NCBI GenBank assembly: GCA_038030265.1
Contig: CM075937.1
Location: 6,820,001-6,884,000 of the forward strand
Source: Corythucha ciliata
Lineage: Eukaryota > Arthropoda > Insecta > Hemiptera > Tingidae
Direction of reading: 5' to 3'
Length of the DNA stretch: 64,000 nt
Below are positions 37,236-49,595 of this stretch, piece by piece (position 1 is the first letter of the stretch; every line of letters begins with the position of its first letter). The notes below the pieces were generated by a model that was not told where the DNA came from, did not search any database, and saw only the letters and a list, made by a program, of their open reading frames with translations. Both the position numbers and the translations under genes were made by a program.

Positions 37236-38398
37236 CAGTGGCGTAGGTACGGGGGGGGGGGATTTGGGGGATAGATCCCCCATATCTAGGAGGCCATTCT
37301 GCGAATAAATTGTAGAAATCAACGCAAAAGTGTTGCATTTGGGCAAACCCCGCGGTTAAAGTTGAGAAAACACGCTATAATATTGACAATTAAAAGACGC
37401 TTTCAGGTTAAAATTGGACAAAAATGGCAAATTCACAATTGAAATGGCGTAAAATCGCCCATTCGCGCAGGAAAAAGGGAATAGGATGCTGAATGGCCGC
37501 AAAATTAGCACAAAACGCTATTTCAAAGCTGAAATTGGGGAAAATCGCTTTGCGATTTGCAGGTATAAAGTTGTGGAAAAACGTTAATTCGCGTATACAA
37601 CTTGAAGAAAATCACTAATTCGCGGCAAAAATTGAAAAAATCACCAATTAGCGCCGCTAAAATTAAGAAAAACGTTAATTTTTAGTTCAAATTGGGGAAA
37701 AGTGCTAATTCTCAGTTAAAAATGGAAAAAATTGCCACTTTGCAGCTTAAATTGAGTCAAACGCCAATTCTTGGCAAAAATTGACAAAACTCGGTAGGTA
37801 ATGCACGTGTTGGGAACGCTACCACACTGCTAATATTTAGAAAAAGCGAAAATTCGCTGCTAAAATTGAGAAACATCACTAATTCTCGAATTAGTGTGAA
37901 TTTGATGTCGTGTAATTTATAATTTAAAAATGATGATTTTTTGACAGAAATGGATGGATAGATGTAAATTTTTTGGTTTGAAAAAAAAAAATTTACATTT
38001 ATAATTTAAATTCGCACCTTCTGAAGGCATTTTTGTGGCTAAAATTCAGAAAAATGCCAAATTCATGCGTGGCAATAGTATAATGTTAAAAATTACACTA
38101 ATTCACGGCTAGAACTGATGTACCTATAAAAGTTATATAGATTTGCTAATGTGGTGGTAAAACGTGAAAAACCGTCTATTTGCGGGTAATATTTAGAAAA
38201 TAAAATAATCAGCCTGGTAAAAATTAAAAGAAAGGTTAATTTTAAGCCTAAAAATTAAGAAAATTGCTAATTGCCGCTTCAATTATAAAAAAAAAGCGCT
38301 AATTCGCGGTTGAAATTGAGAAAAATTCTTATTTGCGCCAAAAACTGAATATTCGCCAATTTGCGGATTCTGAAGGTAACTTTTCAGGCTGAAATTGG

Positions 38399-38445
<47 letters not shown>

Positions 38446-38933
38446 CGCCAATTTTTGGCAATAGGTGAAGAAACCGCTAATTCGCGAGTAAACTGAGAAA
38501 AATCGCTCATGCATTGCGTATGGTGGATGGAGAAAAGTGCTAATCCCATGGTAAAAAAAATTAAAAAATCGGTAATATGCTGCTAAAATTGAGGAAAACG
38601 CCAAAACTCGAGGATAATTAAGAAACATCGCTCACGGGATAAAAACGATACTTTGCTGCGTAAGTTGAGAAAATGTGCAAATTCATGGCTATGGGAGGAG
38701 GTGGGGCAAACCCGCTAATACACTCGGCCAAAAAAGCGCTAATTGGGTAGAGTCCAGAAATCGCCCCTAACTGAGAGATTGAGGCTATGATGAGGCCAGC
38801 AAGATGTCCAGATTCAAAAGTGTGCTGGCTGGGTGGAATAATGACTAAAATGTGAAAATACCCGCTCCCCTCACCCTTACAAGATTTCAATCTGAGCCCC
38901 CCCCCCCCAGGACAAATTCCTACCTACGCCACT
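37236..38933 (-). mobile_element. Family X subrepeat-filled hAT-like element
   Basis: The ends CAGTGGCGTAGGTA and TACCTACGCCACT(G) are inverted repeats. An exact 8-bp GTCTGAAG occurs at 37228-37235 and 38934-38941 if the last G is counted in the duplication. The interior, about 37330-38740, is an array of units like CGCTAATTCGCGGCTAAAAT, the reverse complement of the arrays at 22-24 kb. It includes an uninterrupted run of 46 A at 38399-38444. The sequence near the right end matches the left end of 54829-56735 closely, in opposite orientation. Confidence 0.88.
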
Positions 38934-38941
38934 GTCTGAAG

Positions 38942-40271
38942 TCTGAGGAAGGATAAGACCTGAAAAGGCGCCCAACCTTCGTCGCCACGCTTTTCTCTCA
39001 ACGTTCTTGGCTCTCATCATTTCGCTATTTTTAACTCTTCCTTCTTCTCATACCCTTGCCGGGGTGCTTTCCAAAAGGCTTGTTTCTTTATTTTCCTCTC
39101 CGCAGGAAAACCTTGCTCGCTCCTATTGAAATATAGTCGAGCTCACGAGCTATCTCTTAAAACCTTCTTCACTGGCTTTTCTCAAAGCCGTGTTGGTACT
39201 GGCCCAGCCAGCCTCCGGAAGATCGTTTGTTTCGCCTGCCTAAGACAGTCCGTCTTGGCCCGCACGTTCTCCTTCCCTAAAGCGTCGTTCTCTTTACACT
39301 TCTTCTCCGGGAGTCGACTGCTTTCTCTTCCCGTCTTCAGCCGCTTCTTCCATATCGTATTTTGGCTCAGCCAAACTCGCCCCCCCCCCTTTCGTATTCA
39401 ACAACATGTCTAGTCCTCACTACGGACAAACCTCCGTTGCAAGGGTGTCTTCTTTTTCGACCCCTGTAACAGGCTTTTAGTAGGCTCAAAGCGGAGAGCG
39501 CGCTCGAGACAAAACGGTGAAGTGGGGGCATCTCACTGAAGAGCACTTCGTCATCTCCCTATTTTAGTTCCAGGATTTTTTGTTTTTCTCTGTTTACACC
39601 ATTATCGTTATGGATAGGTAAGATTGACCGCTTGTCTCCTGACTTTTCAAGTCGATCAATAAGTCAGACCCACTTCTTTTTCGGTATAAATCAGTTTGCC
39701 ACCATCAACGCGACTTCCTTTTTTGGGGGGCTCTCCACACTAGCCATAAAATACGCCGCTCATTACAAAAAGCGATAATATCTTTCGAGGCCATACTGCA
39801 CCCGCGACTCTGTCAGTACTACCACTGAGAAATAATAAATAAATACACTACGGCAGCTCTCGGCTCGTCCCATGCTCAGTTTTCTCCCCAGCTCGAGAGA
39901 AACAACATTTCAGCGAGCGTGCTCTGAACATGCTCAGAGCCTCCAACGAGCGGCTCGACTCGCTAGTGTATACGCGCCTTTAGAGACGTCGATGACCGGC
40001 TCCCCACTGCAATTTCTGAGCAGCTCCTAACGCCAGCTCATCCGCCCTATCAAATGCTCAGAGCATTATAGGAATTCTGAAAGCACAGCAGATGGGTTGG
40101 TGGGGAAGTGAACGCTAAATCTTAGTAGTTTTTGAACGGAACATATACTCGTGGCTATCAACGCGTATAAAAAAAATGTATTTTTAATCATGGACAGTAC
40201 GTTTACAGCGTTTTTAACGCTCCATGCACCATTTGTTCGATTTTTTTTTTTTTTTTTCGAGTACACATGCC
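38942..40271. other. Intergenic before the sulfite oxidase 3' end
   Basis: Pyrimidine-rich and AT-rich sequence with no supported exon. The open frame 39126-39413 is a by-product of C/T-rich composition. The sulfite oxidase 3' UTR, read on the minus strand, probably lies at the right edge. Confidence 0.4.
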
Positions 40272-42438
40272 TTATTGCACTTCGATCTTGACGCGATGGT
40301 ATGCATTACTCAACACCCCTCGCAAGTTCCAAATATTTTTGAACGACTCAGGTTGAGTGTTATATGAGGAGTCGACTGCTTTCGCCCATAATTCGACCTT
40401 AAAGAATTGGAAAACGTTGAACTAGGACCCTTTCCTTTTCGAAGTGAGAATATACTCACTGTTTTAGATTGGGGGTTAACGGGAACTCGGGCAGTCCACA
40501 ATGTCCATCCCCAGTGGCGAGGTGACTTCGAATCGTCTTGTTTAGTTAATTCAGCCGTAACCCAGCTCTCACCTCCATCACTCGTTAAATCCACTCGAAC
40601 AATTTGTCGCCCTCCGCCGGACCAAGCATAGCCTTTTAAAACAACATGATTTTAAAATGAAGACCTTATTCCAAACGTCAGGTGTCCACTTTGTCATTTT
40701 TCAACGACAACTACAGACCTTTAACAAGAACTGTGTCATCTGACTCTTTTTTGACTTTTTGACCATCGCTAGGCGTGCAAATAGCAGATATTACTGGTAG
40801 CTCCTGAATGGCGGGTGATTTAGTGAAATCAACGGTATCCCAATCGGTACTAGGGGAAAACCCTTTGTAATCATTTCGCTGCCAGTGAGAGTGGCTTTCT
40901 TCTTCGGACAATACGATTCGACCTGAAGGAAAGTTTCCGAGTGAGCAACTGACAACGCTCTTGACGATAACAACACACTCACTCAACCATTTAACGTTCC
41001 GTGCTCCAACAATGCCAGGCACTACAACTCTGATGGGATAGCCGTGGTCACGGTTAAGAGTTTCTCCGTTCATTTCATATGCTAGAATGACGTCACCTTT
41101 AGGGTCTAACGCTTTTTCTATGGGGATGGATGCACCGTAGGGGTTATTAGCTGCATCAGTGTCCATGCCTTCAAACTACCAACAATGTTATGAGGGTCGT
41201 AAGATTTTTTTAAAAAAAGGGATGGGGCAAACCTGAACGTGTGAAGCACTGGTGTCATCGGTGACCCCTAGTTCCTTAAGAATGTCCGAAAGGCGTGCTC
41301 CGGTCCACGTGGCGTTGCCGATAGCTGCGTGCCCCCAGCTAAGTCCTTTGACTTGTTTGACCTTTGAAAACTCGTTTTAGGACCAAAAATGTTTCAGAGG
41401 ACTGTAACATTACTTCAGTCATCTCACTGCGTCTATTCCCAGCACACATGACAGTCGCAGTTATTGTGACTTTCGGCAACCGTTTGATATCCGAAAGCTT
41501 GAAACTCTTACTTTTTACACCGGTACCTTCAATTTCAAGCCTATAGGACTTTTCATCCACTTCTGGCACAGGCAAATGATTGCGGACATAGAAGAGCTCT
41601 CTTAAAATGCCACAAAAAAAAAAGGTTAACTATAGTCTCCCCTTCAGGTTAAGTCATGTAAAACTACTGAGGCGTAATAAAACTTCCAACGAGAAGTTCT
41701 GGGGGTGGCTCAGCGTTGAACGGCTTAACAGAGCTGGGTTTTAGAACTGGGTGTCTAACCGGGTCACTATGGTAAGGGTCGGATGCGTCTTCTTTGTTCT
41801 CGCGAGCTTCAATAGGATCTAAATTGCCTAGCGAAAGATAAAATTGTCCAGTTCGACGTCATCCTTGGGGGAAAAAGTGGTTCTATTTTACCTATCCTAT
41901 ACTTTTCCAGCATTTCCTGAATATGGGATTCCAAGTGAACGCCGTATAAAGCCCAAAAGGGTTCCAATGCACCACCGGCTGCCATGAGAATGGCCTCGCC
42001 CCCCGGATGTTCATCCACGAATTCCGTTATATCATAAACGCCTTCTTTATACGTCACCCAAACGTCTTTTTGCGTGCAGTGCTTTCGAACTTCAGACATA
42101 CGGTACATAGGCAAATCCCTCCGAGGAAGGCCACCGGAACGTTTGTTAGTTTCCAGGGCTGAAATACTGCTTTCGTCCCAAAACCATTTAGCTGCTACAC
42201 CCGTTGAAAGAGCGAAACCAGCCAATAAGGCGAGTTTAGCTGACTTTTTTCTGGCTTGATCCCATTGTGTGTCGAATGAATGTGTTAATCGGTCACATTG
42301 GATAAGAACTGCAGAAGAGGCGTACTTGGGATTGAGGAAGCCCTTTCCAAGCCCCCTAAAGAAACCACATCTTCCTGTAATCGGTAAATGAACTTTTACA
42401 AAAATTAAATTTTACCTCTTAAATAATAAGGCCATCAT
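40272..42438 (-). CDS. SUOX: Sulfite oxidase, mitochondrial
   Basis: Sulfite oxidase turns sulfite into sulfate in the mitochondrial intermembrane space, passing electrons to cytochrome c. Nine exons give 557 residues: 42416-42438, 41892-42370, 41668-41827, 41414-41600, 41233-41361, 40983-41175, 40719-40922, 40460-40632 and 40272-40397. Residues 1-~35 are basic and hydrophobic, a likely mitochondrial presequence, followed by a hydrophobic segment. The cytochrome b5 domain has the heme motif HPGG (129-132) and a second His at 153. The molybdopterin domain keeps CAGNRRSEM with the Mo-ligand Cys, then GARLSDIL and [13 protein letters not shown]. The C-terminal dimerisation domain ends [13 protein letters not shown]. 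In intron 1 two AG acceptors lie 4 bp apart; only the second keeps the frame. The 60-nt intron 40923-40982 has no stop and a length divisible by three. It is head to head with PRPF4. Confidence 0.97.
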
Positions 42439-42629
42439 TCGAAGTAATGCAGTTCTCGATTAAGTATGTAAAAAGATGAATGCGTAAACGAGGGTACGAG
42501 GGTGACATAACGGAAGCCTAGACATCACCTTCTCTCCACATTGTTTACAGCACGCCTCCCCCAGTGATTAGTTCTGTGCGTTGTTAGGCAAAACGATCAC
42601 CCGGGAACATTTGTCTATATCTTTGAATA
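42439..42629. promoter_or_regulatory. Bidirectional promoter, SUOX and PRPF4
   Basis: Only 191 bp separate the two divergent start codons, so the promoters and both 5' UTRs must overlap here. I see no clear TATA box. This is a position-based call. Confidence 0.6.
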
Positions 42630-44678
42630 ATGTCAGACGACGAGGACATTATTTACATAAAGAAACAGCGGACCATTCACTATGGATCATTGGAGGAGCA
42701 AGAAAAAGAAAGGCTCGCCGCGGCGACGGCCGCAGCGGCTGTTACCACTATTCTGGACAGCTCGTCCACCCCGGCTGACACTTCGATTGACGCTGAAAAA
42801 CTGCTTAAAGCGACCGATGCTGGGAACATTCACGTTTCAGATGGTAATGAACGTTTCTTTTCGTATATGAAAAAAAAAAAAAAAAAACAATTTTGTGAAC
42901 GTAACGGTAACGTTTAGAATACATGGATCTCGAGGATGAGATGGCTAAAGATAAACAGGCCCTCCTGGACGAGTTTGAAAGGCGACGAAAAGCCCGAGCC
43001 GTCAACGTGACGACGGATGACAATCAGGTCAAGTTCAATTTGAGGCAATTGGGCGAACCGATATGTTTATTCGGGGAAGGACCTGTGGAAAGAAGAGCGA
43101 GGCTGAGGGACCTTTTGACGAAGTTTGTAACGGACACACGTTACATCCAACCACTATAGACTAACCTTTGTTATAACTCGTAGATACGGGGAGGACGCGA
43201 TTCAGAAGAAACAACAAGAAGAGGAAGAAGAAAAGAACAAACCGGACAAGGACCAGGAGACGTGGTACCACGAAGGCTCGGAAGCTCTACGAAACGTCAG
43301 GCTGTGGATTGCACGTGGGTTGCGCACTCAAATTTGGTTCAGTTCCGACATTTTGATGCATGTCAAACATTTCTAGGATACTCATTGCCTCAAGCTCGAG
43401 CTCGCCTTCAGGGAGCCCGAAAGGCGTCTCATCAACCCGAAGCCTCGGTCACAGCTAAGAAACAAGAGCTACAGAAAAAGTTGACTTCCATGGCAATTTA
43501 TTGCAGTCAAATAGGTGATACGCGACCGATATCGTACTGTAGCTTTAGCCCAGACTCTTCAATGCTCGCAACTTCGTCGTGGTTTGTCACTTATAGCAAG
43601 CGATACGTGTAGGATGCCTTCATTGTATTTCATTTTTTCCTCGCAGGAGCGGTCTGTGTAAAATTTGGTCCGTTCCTGACTGCGAAGAGAAAAAAGTTCT
43701 CCGTGGTCACAACTGTAACGTCTGTGCCATCGTCTTTCATCCAAAGGCCGGCGAAGAAGGTTCCGTTTGCGCTCTTGCTTCGTGCGCCGTTGATGGCACC
43801 GTTAAACTGTGGAGCTTGGGCAGCGAAGAGCCCTTGGCCGATATCGAAGGCCACACTCCGCACCGTGTCTCTCGTCTTGGGTTTCATCCGTCTGGCCGCC
43901 TTCTCGCTACCTGTTGTTTTGACAGCTCCTGGCGACTTTGGGACTTGGAAACGGCTCAGGAGGTTCTTCATCAGGAAGGTCACTCGAATTCCGTGTATTG
44001 CATCGCCTTCCAAGGTGACGGCTCGTTGGCCGCTACCGGGTAAGTGCCACTTACGAAGTCGGTTAGTCTCAATATTACATTAGTTTTCCATTTAACAGAG
44101 GGCTCGACTCCTTTGGTCGTGTGTGGGATCTCAGGACCGGGCGTTGCATTATGTTCATGGATGGCCACTTGAAAAGTGTTTATGGTGTTGACTTTTCCCC
44201 CAACGGGTAAGGATGTGCATTCGACTCCCTCCGCACCAATACATAATTTTCTTGGCGGTTTCAGCTATCATTTAGCTACTTCCAGTGAGGATAATTCGGG
44301 CAAAATATGGGACATACGTATGCAAAATTGCATCTACACGATACCGGCTCACAGTAATCTGGTGTCCAATGTCAAATATCAGCCTAACGCGGGAGACTTC
44401 GTAGTGACTGCCTCCTATGACAACACAGCCAAAGTACGAGTGATCACAAAACCACAGAATTGATGGCCATACCTACTGAGATAGGATGGATACTACCACG
44501 TTTAAAACTCGTTTCTTTACAGATTTGGTCCAATAAAACTTGGCAGCCCCTCAAAACTCTATCAGGGCACGACGGTAAAATCATGGGTTTGGACATTTCG
44601 CCCGATTCCAAGTTCATAGCGACGGCGTCATACGACCGAACTTTCAAATTGTGGGCCCCGGAAGAAATCGCAGCTTGA
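42630..44678 (+). CDS. PRPF4: U4/U6 snRNP protein PRPF4 (Prp4)
   Basis: PRPF4 is a core protein of the U4/U6.U5 tri-snRNP and binds PPIH and PRPF3. Eight exons give 526 residues (human ~522): 42630-42843, 42918-43122, 43184-43314, 43377-43581, 43647-44039, 44099-44206, 44265-44433 and 44523-44678. The N-terminus is helical and Ala-rich. The SFM (splicing factor motif) region contains [20 protein letters not shown] linker holds [20 protein letters not shown]. The C-terminal ~290 residues form seven WD40 repeats, seen in [54 protein letters not shown] and [11 protein letters not shown]. The donor at 43123 is the less usual GTTTGT; it was chosen because it alone restores the conserved YGEDAIQKK frame. 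Introns are 58-89 bp. Confidence 0.97.
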
Positions 44679-45579
44679 GCATAATAGAATTTGATTACAG
44701 TTTGTACATAGCGCGTTATTTTTACATCCCCAGTTCCCCACCGGGTGGGACCGAATGAGCTCAAGGAATGGGAAGGAATAGAGGGGGGCTACGTCTTGTG
44801 ACGAATTTATGTAAACAAGAGTTTCGTTCCATTGTTTCGCGATTGCTACACTTTTGAAGAAAACCATCTAGGGCCGTGTGAAAAGCGGTTGCTATGGCGG
44901 GATAATGTTATTTCTTATTCGGCGTTCTTGGATCCCGCTTGCGGCATTTTTTCCCGACCGTTCAGAATAATGCCCCTGGTTTCATTCGATTTTTCAGAAT
45001 AAGTCAATGAAATCACATGGTTTTCTACACTAGTGTAGCACTAGCAAAACAATGGAACGCACCTAAAGTTTGAGTAACTCCAACCTAACTGTAGGTGGTG
45101 AAATCTTCCATTTAGGCCCGGGGCTGACCCCCGGCTTAGTGTTAAACTGAACTTTAAACCCAAGTGGTCGACCCGGGCATAAAATAGTTAAAAAAATAAA
45201 CTTTACCTGAGTCACTCCAAGAAGGCAAAAAAATGGAACAGAAAAGGAGATAGATAAAAAAGCCAAAATCCTAAAAATAAACATTAATTAAGCATGAGTT
45301 ATTAGCTAATGATAATAAAAAGCACACGATTTTTGAAAAGTAGCTACTTCCAAAATTACTCATGATGGCCTTTCATTCTAGATTCTTCAGCTCTTACGTG
45401 AGTACAAATATATCAAAATCACTTTCAAGGTACAATAAGAGCTTTATACGACAACTCGTCATGGTATTTTAGCCCGTTGTTATTATTAAAACGTTTTCAA
45501 TTATGAGGCATGACGCATAAGTGACATGCGAACGTGCCACCGACACAAATGACTGTTTGAGTCACCCTCTTACTATAGG
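44679..45579. other. Downstream of PRPF4, no gene seen
   Basis: Contains the probable PRPF4 3' UTR, then AT-rich sequence without supported exons. I found no RNA gene or clear TIR pair. Confidence 0.4.
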
Positions 45580-45773
45580 GAATTAGGCCATGGGCGTAGC
45601 CAGGGGTGGCAGTTACCCACCCCTAGAATATAAAGCGCAGATTTCGTGGGGCAGCTGCCCACCCCCCAAATTCCATCAAAAAGTTAAAATCCAAAACTTT
45701 CGCACGACTTGCTCAGCAACAGAACCATTCCTCAAATTTCGCTTACTAATAAATACACCAATTTAGTTTGTCT

Positions 45774-45816
<43 letters not shown>

Positions 45817-45962
45817 TGAAACTCAAATTCTGCACAGTACAAGCTCTGCCTCACTAAGGAGCCAGCGTCTCAGATTTCGACCAAGACATCACTTTTACTG
45901 ATATTTCTGGCAAAAAAAAACAAACAAAACATTTTCCCTGGGAGCCTATTCTCTATGTGCAT

Positions 45963-46536
45963 TAGGGCTTCCAATCCCGCAAGACTTTCAATCCCGCGTG
46001 ATTGGTGCGGGACTGAAAGCAATCCCGCGGGATCCCGCATTTTCCGTTTTTGTGCTGAAAAGTGTAAGGGAGGCGGAAAAATGTTTTGAAGGAGTAAGAA
46101 ATAACTGAAAATCACAAAAACGAACTTTAAAAAAAAAAAAAGAATATGACCGGTAACTAACATTTCAATGACTATTTCATGGACCAGAAAAAAAAATACA
46201 ACTGTGATAATAAATGGAAACGGTGGAAATTGTCAATTCATTCAGCAAGTCTTAACAACCGTCATCTACCCTATTGCTCTGGGCGAATGAAATGTGATCG
46301 GAGGACGCTGAGGCTATTTAGTGTGTTGTCACCCTTGACTCCTCTCATCATCTTCCAGGGTAGTGACTTGGGGGAAGCAGTATTTTTTTCTTTTTTCGGG
46401 CTAACATCAGCATCTCATGAATGAAAGCGGCGCTCCACTCTATGCAAAATGGAATGCGCGGGATCCCGCGGGATCAACAAAACCACGCGGGATCCCGCTC
46501 GAATGCGGGATCGCGGGATCGGGATTGGAAGCCCTA
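45963..46536. mobile_element. 574-bp hAT MITE with exact 8-bp TSD
   Basis: The ends TAGGGCTTCCAATCCCG and CGGGATTGGAAGCCCTA are exact inverses. The exact duplication ATGTGCAT occurs at 45955-45962 and 46537-46544. Both ends carry several copies of GCGGGATCCCGC-like sub-terminal repeats, typical transposase-binding clusters. It has no transposase. Confidence 0.93.
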
Positions 46537-46671
46537 ATGTGCATCGCGACACCTTGAAATAAGTGTTTTCCTCAATTTCACCGGTGAACAATTTTCAAAA
46601 ATGTATTGGCGAAGTCGCGCTCTTTGTTTCATTTTCGCGTACGTTAGATGTTGGTTTGAAATGTTACGGCA

Positions 46672-47005
46672 TTTTCCATTTGCATAAAATACAGCTTTGG
46701 AGCCGAACATTTCCACCCGTCTTCTCCGTTAGGCCGTTTTCACACTTGAGATACCGGAATCCGATTCGCGTATATCGAGGATACTAAAAATACACTACAG
46801 TCAAGGCGCTCCTTCACACTTAGATTCCGATTCCGGAATCTTAAGTGTGAATGAGCGCTTTTCCCCTATTATATTTTTAGTGTTCTCGATTCAGGAATCA
46901 GATACCGGAATGCCAAGTGTGAAAGCGCCCTTACCATATGATATAATTCAGAGAAGACGGGTGGAAATGCTCGGCTCCAGAGATGAATTTTATGCAAATG
47001 GAAAA
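46672..47005. mobile_element. Long foldback element split by a MITE
   Basis: Arms of ~55 bp, beginning TTTTCCATTTGCAT and containing GAGCCGAACATTTCCACCCG, return inverted at 46950-47005. Between them sits the TTA-flanked MITE 46732-46930, so the arms were once nearly contiguous. Confidence 0.78.
46732..46930. mobile_element. 199-bp PIF/Harbinger-type MITE
   Basis: GGCCGTTTTCACACTTG faces CAAGTGTGAAAGCGCCC, and pairing extends through TACCGGAATC. TTA flanks both sides (46729-46731, 46931-46933). Internal copies of TTCCGATTCCGGAATC and CACACTTAG add further symmetry. It is inserted in the foldback arms of 46672-47005. Confidence 0.88.
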
Positions 47006-47547
47006 CCCCATTAGTTCGAGAAACCACGGACTGGCGCCTTTTCTCAATTTTACCCGCGTGAATGAGCTCTATTTTTCAATTTTAGCCGTGAATTGGCGTT
47101 TTTCATCAATTTTAGCAGCAAATGAGTGATTTTTCTCAATTCTACATTGAACGAGCAATTTATTTGGCAATTTTAGCTGTGAAAAGAGCTCTATAAGCTC
47201 TATATACCTCTATATCTCTCTCCTCTACATCTCTATAAAAATTAGCGCATTTTCTTAATTTCGTCCTGGACTTTGCATCGCGAAACCGCAAATTGGTGTG
47301 TTTTCTCAATTCCAACCGCGAATAATGAGATTTATTTCTCAAGTTTAACGTGAATTAGCGCTATTTCTCAATTTTAGCCGTGAATGGGTGTTATTCCTGA
47401 GTATTAGCCGCAAAATGTATTTTTCTGTATTTCATCCGCGAACGAGCAATTCTTTTCAAGACGTGCCCCCCCCCCCAACTGTGGATCCGTGCCAAGCTGG
47501 CTGCCAACCCCTTAATAACGGGCTGGCTACCCCCCTGAATTAGGCCA

Positions 47548-48934
47548 CTAATATTACGCGCCCATCAAAACCAAATTATTCCTAGAAGAGAGTTCACAAG
47601 GAACCATTAATGAAAAAATAGATAAATAGAAGTAAAAGAAGAAGTAAAAATTAAGAAAAAATAGATATCAAATAGTATTTTTTAAAACTGTTTTGAGGAC
47701 TGCAATGTCAAGTGAACTCACTCGATTTAGTGAATTTAGGCGATAAACCTCTTCCCCGTTCAGGCAAATCTGTCCGACCATCATCATCATCACTCCTGCC
47801 TGCATATACATATACGTATATGTATTCCGACACATGACCCTCAATGCCCAACCCCAATTGCCATCATCAATGGAAGCCATCTGGAGCCCCCCCCCCTCCC
47901 GAAAGTGAAATTGCTGAAAATCCTACAGAATAGAGGTTGCTGTTCAATACTTCGTACATTTTTCTATCCAAAGGGCAACATAATAAGTCAAATACCGAGG
48001 CGTATCTTGAAATATTACAAATTAATAAAACGAAAGAAACCGAAAAACACTCACGTTTTGGAGTTCCTGTTGCCATTCCACGGGGCGCCGGCTCTCGTAG
48101 ATCACTATCACATACAAAATACTTCTAGTCCTGATTTTTTTTTTTTTTTTCGGTGCTGAAAAAACGACTATTCCTTTACGAACAATTTAAAAGTTCACTC
48201 GCGTGAATTTAAACCCACGCGTTTCAACCGAAGAAGCGTTCTCAAGGAGACAGGTCGGACCCAGAGCGGTGCCTGAAAAAAAAAAAAAAATACTGATAGA
48301 CCCGTCTCATTTAAACACACATAGAACTGACACATTAGTCAAAGAATAGGGGCTATGACTGGACAGAAAGTACGTGCCTTAAGAACTGACCCTATTCGAT
48401 TCGCCAACAAAGTGAAGATGACTTCATTGTAGCAGGAAACCAAACCAGTTACCGGAAAATAAAAGTACTGTAGATGGAGCTCTCCGTTTGTTTTCATTTA
48501 AAGGAGTGTCTTTTCACTCCTCAAACGTCACAGTCCGCGCAACTCCGAGACTGCGAGGAGTCAAAATCACTCGCCCTTCACTTTATAGGACAGGCCGATG
48601 CACTGTCTGGGAAGATTCCACTGAGATTTACTCTGTCGAACACTCTGTAAGTATGATAGGACATTTACATCTCAAAGTCCAAGTTCTTGTGAGTCCACAA
48701 GAACTGTGGCGGAGCCTTTAGACCCATGAGAGCCCTCCACCTACTTCAACTTTTATGGTTCAAGTGGGTTTATTCATGGAACTGGTCTAGGTTGGCCTGA
48801 TTTGCACAAAGTTAGCCTCAGGCAGTGTTCAAGAACAGCCACCTGGCAGCCGGTGGAGACGTGGATTCAGGTTTTGCTTAAAAGGCAGGGGTTTCAGAAA
48901 TTGCATGCTTTGCTCTTCAAAAAAAACTGGCTTG
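47548..48934. other. Intergenic, no gene seen
   Basis: Between the nested elements and a minisatellite. There are C runs near 47890 and several A/T runs. Open frames here lack splice context and recognisable protein. Confidence 0.4.
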
Positions 48935-49260
48935 ATAGCCACTCACATCCTTCAAATAGCTAAACTAGGTATTCCCGCAAAAAACCAGATAAGCTGACTA
49001 CAGTCGCACCTTAAAATGACTAAACTTACTATTTACGACCTAAAAATAGCAAAACTGGCGATTGTCGCTCGAATAGTAGCCAAACTGACTTCTCGTGGCT
49101 TATAAATTGCTAGACGTACGATTAGGGAGCCATGAAAATACCTGAAAAGTACATGATTATCGCCCTAAAAATGGCTAAATCGACGATTCGCGCACGAAAA
49201 GTGGCCTTAGGGCTTGAAATGGTCAAAAAATCACTACAAATCACAAGTTGATTCTAGAAG
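48935..49260. repeat. Degenerate ~38-bp minisatellite
   Basis: About eight diverged units containing strings such as CCTAAAAATGGCTAAA and GACGATTCGCG. The units differ in sequence from the arrays inside the hAT elements but have similar style and length. No flanking duplication was identified. Confidence 0.6.
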
Positions 49261-49595
49261 CGTTATATTCGGTACGATGATTCCAATTTGAAGTAGCCTT
49301 TGATTCCCATTAAGTTCAACTTAAAAAACCCCGTCAGCAAACTGCGTGAGGGAGAGCCAAACATTAACGAAACAAATTATGGTCTCAACATTATTACTTC
49401 TGGGGCGGCTTAGGGTATCCGTGTTCGAAATGAAATGCACTATCTTTCCGACCGCCAGCTGCCGGAGCGAATTTTTTTTTTATGTTCCTATTGACTGGGC
49501 TATTTCTGGGCTTGGGCATTTTAGAACACGATTTTTAATCGTTTCAACAGAAGTGTCTCAAAATTGCAAAAATTAAACCGAGTCCTGAACGATTA

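Larger units (their letters stand above)
45591..47536. mobile_element. hAT-like element hosting several insertions
   Basis: It starts TGGGCGTAGCCAGGGG and ends GGCTGGCTACCCCCCT, imperfect inverted repeats. It is flanked by an exact 11-bp direct repeat GAATTAGGCCA (45580-45590 and 47537-47547), of which 8 bp would be the duplication. The right part (47030-47460) is an array of ~30-bp units like TCTCAATTTTAGCCGTGAAT. A run of 41 T lies at 45775-45815. It contains the elements at 45963, 46672 and 46732. Confidence 0.8.

Noticed and set aside
38399..38444. Poly-A tract as a retrotransposon tail
   Set aside because: It lies in the middle of a subrepeat array, with no element body or direct repeats abutting it.
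38283..38890. Minus-strand frames with long Phe runs
   Set aside because: The Phe run is the 46-base A tract read in reverse; the rest is subrepeat array.
39126..39413. 95-codon plus-strand frame
   Set aside because: Skewed Ser/Phe/Leu content follows from C/T-rich DNA; no homology recognised.
48935..49260. CRISPR-like spaced repeats
   Set aside because: Units are degenerate and contiguous with no constant repeat/unique spacer pattern, and the DNA is eukaryotic.
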